64,000 nt of DNA from NCBI GenBank assembly GCA_013397435.1, contig VZRG01002383.1, positions 41,432-105,431 on the forward strand, read 5' to 3'. This stretch comes from Erythrocercus mccallii (lineage: Eukaryota > Chordata > Aves > Passeriformes > Dicruridae). Of this stretch, positions 27,690-38,512 are shown piece by piece (positions within the stretch are counted from its first letter, which is position 1; every line of letters starts with the position of its first letter). Made by a program: the position numbers and the translations under genes. A model generated the notes under the pieces. That model had not been told where the DNA came from. It saw only the letters and a program-made list of their open reading frames with translations, and searched no databases.

Positions 27690-27890
27690 ATATGTTTGGG
27701 AACGTGGCGAGTTTGTGCTATTTTCTCCCAGCCACCTCTAGCTGGCACTCGTGTCGGTGCTTTGGGACACGCGATCAGCCCCGCTCGTGGCCGGGGGCTT
27801 TGGGCTTCGGTTCGAGTGGTCTCTGTAATGTGCGTCCCCACACCGCTCTGCACCAGGACCCCTCCGAAAGGCCCTTCGAAACAATCAGTG
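27690..27890. promoter_or_regulatory. Small CpG-rich patch
   Basis: About 200 bases with many CpGs (for example CACGCGATCAGCCCCGCTCG) in otherwise CpG-poor sequence, about 850 bases upstream of the main CpG island. It may be an outlying promoter or enhancer, or a diverged repeat. There is no recognisable gene in it, although frames in both strands are open. Confidence 0.35.
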
Positions 27891-27899
27891 AATCAGACA

Positions 27900-28715
27900 T
27901 GCTAAGCTGCTGAGTGTAAGTCAGTTGTAATTATCTTGCACTTTGTATTTGAGATTTTCCCAGTGGTTTTACACTTTTTAAAACCCTTAGTTCACCCAGA
28001 GAAGAATAAAAGTGCAACTTTTTTTTTTTCACTCAGTCCCCACTACTAATTAAACTGTTATTATAGTGTTTATTGCGAGTGTTAAAGTCATTAACATTTC
28101 TCAGCTTGCAAGGTTCAATTGTCTAGGAAGCTCTTCGGTGACTTGCTACTCCCTCAGCTCTCCAGAGTCATTCTCTGAATCTGCTAATGGATGTAAATGT
28201 ACACATCTGTGCTCGCCTTTGGGCTAATGATGCACATGTTCATTTTGCATAAGCTTCCTTTCAGCTGGAGTCTCGCAATTGTACTGAGGTTAGAAGTGAA
28301 TTCCTCCATAAAGACATTTCCATATGCAAATTGCCCTCTGAACTATTTAAAGGCAGAAGATTAATATTACCATACAGTTTATATTATTAGGTTTGTAATA
28401 CTCTTACAGTTTAAAAGCTTAAACACAGCTTGATTAATAGACATTGTATTAGCTTTCTTATACTTGCCTAATCCATAATCCGCAAAATTCATCGGGGTCC
28501 AAAAAAAGAAGTGAGGTGCCTGTTAATTGGTGTTAAAAGCGTGTATACGAACTCACCAGTTACAAATAAATAGCTATTACAAATAAATAGTTGTATTTAA
28601 GCATATAGAATAAAAGCATATAAATAGCGTTGAATAAGCCCGAGTAGAAGGATATTGTTTGCATTATCGATTGTTATTTGCACACTGCTATTTATTTTTG
28701 CCCGTGGGTGAGCGG
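27900..28715. other. Upstream region of the CpG island, possible regulatory sequence
   Basis: About 800 AT-rich bases with transcription-factor-like words: an octamer-like CATATGCAAATTGC (about 28321), TTTGCATAA and several TAATTA/CTAATTAAAC words. A short tandem repeat, TTACAAATAAATAG twice with period 17, lies at 28560-28590. No coding signal. Confidence 0.35.
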
Positions 28716-28719
28716 AGAC

Positions 28720-29460
28720 GGCAAAGTCCGTTGCCTTTGAATCGTGTTTAGAAGTGGGCCCTAAGGAACTTCGAAGGGCTCAGTGCCGGGAGTGCAGGAC
28801 CAGCCGCCCGAGCCGCCCCTCCGCCGCCACCTGTGCGCGGGGCCGGGCCCTGCGTGGCGAGCAGCGGGGACAGGGACCGGCTCCGNNNNNNNNNNNNNNN
28901 NNNNNNNNNNNNNNNNNNNNNNNNNCGCCGCCGGTGGCGCCGGGAGTGCGGCCGCAGCCCCCGCGGAGCAGCGCGCCCGCCGGTAGGTGCGCGGGGCCGG
29001 GCAGCTGCGGGGAGCGGGGAGCGGGGGCCGCGCCCCGTGCTCTGCCTCCTGAGCGCCGGGGAACGGGGCCGCGGCTCGGGGCTGGCGCGGGTGGAGGACA
29101 TCAGAAACTGGAGCCGAGGAACCCTAAAGCGAAGGCAGGCGGCCCTGCTGGCGGAGCTGGGGTCGCCGTCTGCCCCTCGGTGCCTGCGGAGCGGGGCCGC
29201 CCTCGGCTGCGCGCCCTGACGGAGCCGAGGTTCTCCTCCGCGCTCCAGCCCTTTCCCCGGCCGGGGTCGTGGCACCGCTCCCAGCCGCGACCATCTGTAC
29301 CGAGTGTGAACCCGTTCCCCTCGGTGCTCAGCCTCCCTCAGGGCCGTTCTGCGCGGAGGCTGTTGGTGCCGGGCAGCCCAGCACCGCTCGGGATGCGCGG
29401 CTGTGCCCGTACGAGCGGGTCGGTGCTCTCCGGCTGCGGAAGGGTTAAGGCTCATTAGCC
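28720..29460 (+). promoter_or_regulatory. STON2: CpG island, likely STON2 promoter and first (untranslated) exon
   Basis: The only strong CpG island in the window: about 740 bases of high GC content packed with CpG, without an obvious TATA box, as expected for a housekeeping or neuronal promoter. It lies upstream of, and on the same strand as, the STON2 start-codon exon 17 kb away. No other gene in the window needs a promoter here. A usable splice donor, GCCCGCCG|GTAGGT, ends at 28982. Long frames on both strands are side effects of GC content. Assignment to STON2 is by position only; the exact start site cannot be read. Confidence 0.55.
28886..28925. other. Assembly gap (40 N)
   Basis: Forty N bases inside the CpG island. 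GC-rich bird promoters are commonly lost in sequencing, so the real missing length may differ from 40 and part of the first exon may be absent. Confidence 0.99.
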
Positions 29461-32400
29461 CCAGCACGGGGAAGCTGCTCGTATCCACCTACCCCTCAGC
29501 TGCTCTGTGTAATTACTCATGGTTTGGATTTTGTTCTTGCTTGGGTCCGCTGAATTGTGCTGCTCTTGAAACGTTTTTCTGCGGTTCAGATATTGCAAGG
29601 CAAACAAAAATCGCTCTCTCATCTTTGTGTTTTCGCGTTTGAATACTCTGTGTAAATTGTAGGTTTTAAACGCTCAAATTACATATTTCCATGCAAAGTG
29701 GATTTTTGTGTTGATACGCGATCAGACAGCCTTTTTTTCTGCCCATTTGCTTAGTTCATTTGTAAAATACTCTTTCTGTACTGCATCTCCACTTTTCTCT
29801 GTTGATTTTGTTAATTGTTTTGTGGATTCATTGCTTGTAATCATGCTTAACTTTTCTGATTCTTTCTTTCCCATGGCTTAATCTTTTTGAGACTTCAGGT
29901 TTCCAGAGACACAAAAGTTTAAAAAATTCTTGACTGCTTGACTAGATCAGGTGATGCTTTGCAGCTCATGTCTTCTCATACTTTAGTTGTGCCTTTTGCT
30001 GGGAAATATCCTTAGGGTAATATCGCAGTATTGGTTTGAGGGCGCTTTTAGTATTGTCAAGACAAAAATTTGGCAAACGCTGACATTTCTTTACCTGTGA
30101 ATCAGATACGAATCATTCTTGTCTTCTGTGAAATTTTGCAAACTTACTAGTCTGGGCAAGTAAGTTTCAAACAGGTTGCTTGGAAAATGATTGTGTTTGC
30201 TAATTCTGGCATGTGACTCTGATATTGTTGTTTTCTTTTTTCTGCCAAGGTGATGGAAACATACCTTGCATTACACAGACAAGTGAGATCTGGTCTTTGC
30301 CTTAATATTGTCTAGATAAACAGGTTTATTTTAATGAAGTTTGTGTTATCACCAAAAAGCTTAAAGAGCAGTTTCCTGCATCTCTATGAGACATATTTTG
30401 CGGGATGAAGCAACACATCGGACTTCCCTAAATACTTAGTTTCCTAATGGCTAGGTTGTCTCCAAAAATTTTCAGTTTTGATTGATTATGATTTAAAGCA
30501 GTGTTTGCTATTAATTACTTTGTTATATCATGCTTTTTTTTTCAGGTAAATCTTTGACTCTTTCTGTATATTATTAATGGCTTTTCATTATATTCCTATG
30601 ATGCTTTAAAGTACAAAGTGAGTAGCAGTAACTCACTAGCTTATCTGACATACAGGTTTCTTTTCATGAAGGAATATAGCTGGCAACTTTAATGATTGCT
30701 GCTCTTTTATAGTTTTGGCTTTTAAATTATTTTTAAAATATCAGTATCATCAGCAGCATGACCATTAAACTTTCCAGTAAAAGAAAAGGGTCAGATTGGG
30801 TTTTTTCTCTCACATGATGCAGTGTATCTCAGTTCTGACTAGTTGTACACTTTTATAATTTGTGTCCTTCATTATCATTAAGAACAGAACAGCATACCTA
30901 GGTCTTTAACTGCAGAGTTTTCCTTAACTTGAGTTCTTTGTATCACTCACTGCATCAGTGGCATAATTAATACTCTGTGTAGTTGATTTAGATTACAGTC
31001 TAAGGGATGCAAGGTAAAAAGGTAACAGCTACATCTCAGCAGTGGCCAACTGCCCATGTCAAGTCCTTGTTTGTGCTGCCTTACCAGCTGTCCTGTTAAG
31101 AACTAGCAGCTGGTACAGTTCCCTGGTTGAGAAACCCAGATTGTGTGTGGGTTAAAACCATATTGTGAGTGGGCTAAATACATCATGTTTATAGAGTCTG
31201 TAATTTTCAGCTATCTCAAGTTTGGCATCAGCAAGTGAAGATGAGAAATGGTATCTAAGTCTGTTACAAACCTCTCAAGATGTTTTGTTCTGCAAGACTT
31301 CTGTTGCCCCTGAAGCAGTGACTTTTCCAGTCAGTGAGACAGTTTCCAAGGTGGCATCAGCTGTAAGGTCATGGCTCTTTTGTGGGTTCTCCTGCTCTGA
31401 CACTTGGCTCCTGGTACTACGCTTTCTTCATGCAGGTTTTAGTCCAGGTATTGCACTGAGGCTATGTGCAGTGAGCTAAGAGAATCCGTTTTGAGTTGTT
31501 GAAGTCCTGTTAAAGGCCATCTTTGCAACGCCAGGAGCTTTCTCTTTGGAAGCTGGAAGACCAAAGAGATCATTCGGAACTAAGCTATAGAGCTATAAGG
31601 ATTCATGTGGTGGTGGCAGTCTTCTAACATGTTTGCCATCTAAAAGTTGTGTTTATCTAATATAATCACTTAAACTTACTCTGCTGTTTAGCTAGGAAAG
31701 GACAACCTTCAAAAGGCAATTCTTGGCCAATTCGTCTGAACCATTAGTTGCATTACAAAAAAAAAAAGATAAAGTACTCAAATGCAAAACCAGATTGTTT
31801 TGTCCTCAGCTGTCTTAGAACATTTCTTTGGAGTCTCTCATGACGGATGTTTTCTTATGGGATTGTGAATTTTGCTAGTGGATGTAATAATAACTTCACA
31901 AGTGGTTAACCTCAAGGAAGGAATGCCTGTCTTTGTACGTGTCGGGTATGAGCATGTGTTGTCTTCAAGACTATAGCTATAATTATGACCACAAGAATTT
32001 GCGTCCTAGGAAATTAGAAGCCTTAGAACTCAGCTTGTACATCTGGAAACTTCAGGCATTAAATCTTTGCACCTTGTAGATGGTGAAAGGTTTACCAGGA
32101 CCTTAAACAGGGCCAGAAATCCATCTACAGGTGTCTATGTGGGTAAAGCTGCTTCCCAGGAAGGGATTATGTATCCCCTATTGACTTCTGCCATCAATTT
32201 TCACTGTCTTCTAAATGTTCAAATAAGATGAATGGTGTGGAATGTCCTGTTTTTTTTCAAAACTGAAAGGGGGATAAAATTTCAGAAATTGATTGAAAAA
32301 ATTGAAAAGAGGCAGTCCTGTGGCAAGACCAGGGAACACACATCAGTGTTCCAGATTTATTATCTTTTCTGAAAAAACTATGGATGCAAATACATGAGCA

Positions 32401-35400
32401 CATTATTTAAAGCAGGAATGCACTTTGTAAATGAATGTCCTGATCACCTCCATTTCTGCAGTTGTTTGCATCTCAGAGCACATAAACTGATTCTGTTTGG
32501 GATAAAACTGAGCAGAAGGAGGAGCTCATTTAATGTACTCCAAGTGCTAATGCAAATTCAGTCTACAGGATCATTTTGGAGATACGTGTAAGTAAAAACC
32601 ACAAAAAGGTATTGTGAAAGTTGTGCCTTTGATGCTTAGTATTTCACTCTACCACTCTGCTCCTACTGATAAGGTTTTATGCTGTTTACTAGGATATAGT
32701 TACTTAGGATACTTATGATATATACATATGCATATATATATATACTTAGATATACTTAGATACTTAGGATATATGTTACTTAGGATATAGTCTCTTGACC
32801 AACTTGACAACCTATTTTTAAGTTTAGCCTAATCATTATTACATATTGACTGAAAAAAATACAAGAAAAAGAATAAACATAACAGAACAATGCTGAAAGT
32901 TAATAGCAGTCCCTTAGATAAACACAGGAACAAATAGTGCTTTAATAGGAAATAATACTAAAAGAAGTAGCTTACTGGAATGTATACTTTCTTATGCATC
33001 AGTTTTATAGAGATGCAGGTTCTGAAGGGAAATCATAAAATTAAAGAGCTTTTGCTCTCATCAATCCTGAAAATCCTTCAATAGATACTTTATTGACAGC
33101 AGGTATTTCCCAAAATACTGAAAATATTTCTCATTGGTGATTTATTAAGGTTTGTCAGTCAGCTGCAGTGAAATGTCTAGAAATGTGTGTAAGACTTCCT
33201 TGAAGTTTACACCCTTTGATGTGAAAAAGACATGCAAGTCTAAGTTAGTTACCTTACTCCCCCAAATGAGGGGGATTCACCTCATTTGGAAACAGATCAG
33301 GCAAAGGACCCTCTGGAGATGTCCTGTTCCTTCTGTTGACCATAAGCAGAGCATCAGGTGACTATCTCAGATGTCTGACTGGGTATCTGGAGTTAAAGGA
33401 GGTGTGACTCATCTTGCTTTATTAAGGTCACTGAAGGAAATATGTCAGCACAACTCCTGCAGCTTGAAACAGAGGGCAGAACTGACCAGTGTGCTTCAGG
33501 ATCCTACAGAGGTGCTCTACGAGTTCAGAACTACGCTGGTATTCAAAGAGCTGAGATTCAAAGTGGAGCACCTGGTCCAGGGGCAGCAGACCTGCCGGAT
33601 GAGCTAGAGAGAAAGGATGTCTTTTTGCTGAGCTCTTTCTTAATTCATTATGCTCTTTTAGGCCAAGTTTTAGTTGGCATCTATAGACATGAATATTTAT
33701 AGAAACCAGTTCTTTCTGTGGGCTCTTGGGTTTGCCAGCTGTGAAATGAAATTAAGGAATTATCTTCAATTTACTTTTGAAATAGGACATGGCTATACAA
33801 TACAGTAATTTTGCTATCTGAATCAGGGGCCTCTAGTGAACAGAAGGTACTATTTTGCAGAACTTCATGGTGGTTTTGTGGTTGTGTGGGTGATGGAAAT
33901 GCATGAAAAAAACCTCTACTAAGCATTTTTGAAGAGAAAAAATATTACTAGCTGCAAAACTGAAACCAGAGCTGGTCAAGCTCCACAGCACAAGGCCTGT
34001 TTATTTTCTAATAGAGCAGTTTCAACTGAATAGCTGTAAGGAAGAATTTGGCCTATGAAGTTTAATGATTAGTTGCTGTTTAGTTGCCAGCTGCTCCTAA
34101 TGACAGAAACTTGCCAACAGAAATGCTCCTTTCTCTCTGATCCTTGCTAGGTTGTTTCAAGTTCACCACAGTTCAAGTATTTACCTGGCTGAAGCTTATA
34201 TTCTATATATAAAAATTATACATGGTGGAAACATCAGGTGCATGCTCCCAAATTTATCCTAAGTTATCCAGTACATGAGTTTAGCATGAGGAATGAGATC
34301 TCAGTTAATAGGTGCATGGATTCTTTGGGGACATTCACAGTCAGACTCTCAAATGTCACTGAAGAGGATAAAACTGACATAGAATAGATTTGGCAGATGT
34401 GGGCTTTCCTCTCCTAAATAATACACCTCTGCAATTTAATCATCCAGTCTCTCTGAATGGAGGCAGCTTTATTAGTTTACCCCACTACATGTGGGCTCAG
34501 AGCTTGACACCAGAATTCAGCTTATTTTTTCTGCAGAAAGTTTTTAGATTCTCCCTGTATCCAGTCCAGGCTATTGATATGAATGTGCTTGGAGCTGAGG
34601 CCGATTGGAGCTGCAGCTCCAAACAGCTACATTAGCTCTTCAGTGATACTGAAATAGGCACTAACTCTCAAGAGATAATCCTTTCTTTTCAGGAAGTGTG
34701 TCTTTAAAAAAAACAAAAATTTCTTCCAATTCTGCTAATTTTCAGTAATTTCTAATATGCTTTCGTGTCTGTGTGAATTGTGTGTCAAATTTACAACTCT
34801 GACACAGTGACTCTTGGTTAACAGTGTCCCTGTGCCTTTGTGGGCCTGTGCCTTTATGAAAGAGGAAAAAAATACCTCAAATATTTTAAAATCTACTTGT
34901 CTGTATCCCACTGCCAAAACTCGTCCACTGGATATGGCAGCCTTTGCCAAATGTTGGCTGGATTCAGCCTCCCCAGAGCTGCCAAGAGAGCAGTAACACT
35001 CCATTAGGATTGCCATGAACTGGTATTTCCACATGTTATAGCACTGTGCTACTGAGACTTACTGTGGGCTGAGGAACAGAATAACCGTGGTCACTTTTGG
35101 CTGTGGGAGGTGGGGTGACCTGACTGCATTGCTTCCATTTCCAGAGCAGCTGCAGAAAGCAGCCATGCTGTCAAACACACTGCACTGCTGGGAGCGTTAC
35201 CTAGGAGGGGTTGCACAGGCAAGATATTCAGATTCCAAATATTTTCATGAAGAAAGGCCTTGCTGGTATGACCTGAGTGCCCAGCATCCATCTCCAGTGC
35301 TTTATATTGTTTTGTTCAATGAAGTTAGTGAAGTCTTCATTGAGTTCTTCTTTGTTTTCCTGATTATACTCTAGAGTTTTCAAGGCAACAATAAACCTGT

Positions 35401-35821
35401 CTTAAACTTGTAGTGACTTGGATGGAAAGGGAGTCTTGGGGTTTCTTGGGTGGCTTTTGATCTTGTGTTTTTGTGGGTTTTTTTCACGGTTGCTCTACTA
35501 AAGCACTTGCATAACACAGAGGTCATGCATTAACCAGAAAGAAGAAAGTTACGCAATATCTGACAGCACTCAGAAATGAATTAAATTCTTGTCTAAAAAT
35601 TTGGGATACCTCATTACCCAAGCCCAGCTGAGAGCTGGAATATGTTCATGACTTCACTTCTCTTACCGTGTGACTCTCATCTTACTCTGTAAGTTTTTAC
35701 ATGCATAATGCAGAAGGAGAGCACAGTTCTAGCTATAGAGAGTGGCTGGTCTCCTGCTGCAGTTAAACTTTACATGATTTCCTCTTCATTAGGAACTAGT
35801 GATTAGGAACTTAATTAGAAA
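29461..35821 (+). other. STON2 first intron, proximal part
   Basis: About 6.4 kb, AT-rich, presumed intronic. It holds a degenerate TTACTTAGGATAT repeat at 32687-32790 and a small inverted repeat CCAAATGAG/CTCATTTGG near 33258-33285. No exon or transposon recognised. Confidence 0.5.
32687..32790. repeat. Degenerate TTACTTAGGATAT/TA repeat
   Basis: Several diverged copies of TTACTTAGGATAT or ATACTTAGAT are interleaved with a TA run. A slippage-derived low-complexity tract. Confidence 0.7.
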
Positions 35822-36060
35822 CTACTGATAAGACAAGGAGTAGTGGATACAAATTGAACTAGGGGAAATTTAGATTAGACATTAGGCAGAAATTCTTTAC
35901 TGGGAGGACAAGACAGGTTGCCCAGGGAAGTTGTGGATGCCCCAATCCTGGCAGTGTTCAGGACCAGGTTGAATAAGATGTCCCTGCCCATGTTAGGGGT
36001 TTGGAACTAGATGATCTTGAAGATCCCTTTCAAACTTTAACATTTTATGATTCTATGATT
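35822..36060 (+). mobile_element. CR1 LINE 3'-tail fragment
   Basis: A sense CR1 tail: GATAAGACAAGGAGTAG, AATTCTTTACTGGGAGG, GGTTGCCCAGGGAAGTTGTG, TTGGAACTAGATGATCTTGA, ending TTTTATGATTCTATGATT. Compared with the usual tail it lacks about 20 bases after TTTACTGGGAGG and part of the middle, so it is both 5'-truncated and internally deleted. Confidence 0.88.
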
Positions 36061-36150
36061 AAATGATAAAAAAAATCTCAGCTATTTGAAACATAAGCAT
36101 TAGTTTTTTGAGACGGAAAGAACAGGGAAATGTCTTGCTGTACATTTATC

Positions 36151-36226
36151 TGCTTTTTCCTTTCTCTTTTCCTTTCTCTTTTCCTCTTTTCCTTTCTCTA
36201 TTCCTTCCTTTTCTTCTTTTTTTCCT
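36151..36226. repeat. Pyrimidine (CTTTT/CCTTT) tract
   Basis: About 75 bases almost entirely C and T, with repeats of TTTCCTTTCTCTTTT. A simple repeat; such mirror-like tracts can adopt triplex DNA. Confidence 0.85.
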
Positions 36227-38460
36227 GAATATTGATTTGTTGTATCCAACTAAATTATTATATATCCTCAAAACACAGAATTTTGACGACTGAATCACAT
36301 TCCTATGCCTGTGTGAAAACTGAAGATTTTTTCTTCCACCTATAAATAGTGGTTTGTTTACTTTTGATTCTGTGTAGCCTGTGCATGTACACACAGCTAC
36401 AGCACTTGTGTCCCACTGGCTCAAGCCAGGCATACAAGGGGGTGCCACTGCAGCAGCTTCCCCAGCACATGGTTTGGCCTCCACGGACCTTCCCCAGGGT
36501 GTCTGCACAGCTCTGTCATGCACACAATATGTATGCAGTGCTTCCTGCTATTCCAATTTTGACACTTTACTCGGACAGTAATGCCCCTACCATTGAGTGA
36601 TTAGCCATTGTCCCACTCTGTGGGAGCTGGTAAATATGAATTTTGGTGTATAGTACTACACATTTTTAATAGCCTGCATGCTTTGTAACTGGGCATTTGT
36701 GTCAGATTAAAAGATTGAAAGATGATGGAAGCCATGCAATACCATTGGTATCAATTATTTGATGCCCTCTAGCATGAGGTGCAACCAGTCCTTCTTCCTG
36801 CAGTTGGTATCAGACTTGCATTTTTTCTCTGTTGTAGGTTCCCCAGCAAAATACTGAGTGTGATAAAATACAAGTGATTTGCTGCCTCCATATGCAAGAG
36901 AGGCCTGCAGCACTCACACCATGTACGTCTGCATCACTTAAAAGATTGCACTGAGATAGATGGCCACATATCTTGGATTCATCTTTTGGAATGCACAATT
37001 TTGCCTGCTCTCTCACAGGCTCTGTCATCAGGGTAGATGTACCACTTATTAGTGTGTGTTAGTAAAAGCAAAACAACCCAAAACCTCAATAAAACCAAAA
37101 CCAAGCAACAGAAAGTGAAGGATTTTCTCATACCCTCTGTTCTACATCATGCTAGTATACTATGCATTCTTGTGTTTTGACAACTAAACAAATACAATTA
37201 GACACAAATGCATTAGACAGTACCATTGCAAACATACTCTTTTGTACTGTGTATGAACTTGACTTGTCAGGAACTTTGTTTCTACTTCTGATATATTTTT
37301 GGTAATGTATAAAATACTGGGTACCTTTAAATTCAATCTTTGCACAAGCTTTTTTTTTTCCTAGAGCTGTTTTTTCATTCACTTGAAACAGGAGTAGCCA
37401 TGCTAAAGGAATAGAACCATCATGTCTAATGGGCCTATATTTAGGCTGTCTAAAATAGAGTGACAACAAACATGATATTTGTGGGTTGCCCTGAAGGACT
37501 GCAGTGTCCTAGAATCACATTAAGTTGCATTTGACTCTTCAGACACTGGAAATGAGGAAAGACCAGTTGGATCATCAAATGAATTTTCTGCTAGAGCAAA
37601 CTTGTTCCCTATGATATCTCTTCCAGAGTATTGGTTTTTGTCTGGCTTTAAATAATCAAGCAGGGTTTCCTTAAACTGGGAGGAAACTTCACATTTTAAT
37701 GTTGCCTTTTTCTGCAGCAATCGAGGAGGATCTCCTTTATAACAAAAATCCCTTTTTAAACTCTTTTCATTGGAAGAGTGCTGCTGATACAGATTAGAAG
37801 TTATAAAAGATGTCACATAGAAATACAATTATGGAGAAATTATTTATATGTAAATAGTTGTTAGCTATATGGAAATACAGAGAAGGCTTGAACAGAAGAT
37901 GACTTTCTTGCTCAGTGTTCCTAATCACCCTTTTGAGCCAACGTTCAGCACAAGAAAACTTCTTTGCTTTCATTCAGAGCTGCATCACTTCCTCAGTAGT
38001 CCTTGTTTTCCTTATGCTTTCACTGTTGGATTCTGTGTTTTTCTCTTGCTCTGAATCTGTTCTCCTGTTCTGTGCATACTCACAGCTCAGATAGATCAAT
38101 GCCCATCCTCTCTGTAGGCTCACAGCCTTCCTTCAGTGAAGCATCTCTCAACAGAATTCAGTTCCTCTCTTGTCTTGAATGTGGCTAGTGTTTGAGAGCT
38201 TGACTTCTTTCTTTCTTGGAGTTCTGATTTTTTTTTTTTTTTGTTTGAGGTTTCTTTTTTCCTCTTCCCCAGCTGTCTTAGTCAAAATAAGAGTTTAATT
38301 GATGCTGATTGCTGGCAAATAATTGTATCCACCATCTTCACTGAAGGTGTTTTTTACCTATCTTCTAGAATTTAACTTATTTGTAATCAGAAAATAAAGC
38401 CTTGATTTAATTCGTGCAGGTGAAACTTGAGGCACAGGAAGAATTCTGCTGGCTCTCCTT

Positions 38461-38512
38461 TTCTTCCTGATAGAAGCAGGATCTTTCTTTTTCTTCCTGA
38501 TGGAAGCAGGAT
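38461..38512 (+). repeat. Local 30-bp-period duplication
   Basis: TTCTTCCTGATAGAAGCAGG (38461) recurs at 38491 with one change; the last part of each 30-base unit has diverged. Confidence 0.7.

Noticed and set aside
28748..29488. Long open frames on both strands in the CpG island (up to about 246 codons)
   Set aside because: They overlap on opposite strands, cross the N gap and consist of Arg/Pro/Ala/Gly as expected from GC-rich non-coding DNA. No domain is recognisable.
33250..33295. Small hairpin CCAAATGAG/CTCATTTGG as an RNA gene
   Set aside because: The stem is only nine base pairs, too short for a microRNA precursor, and nothing else supports it.
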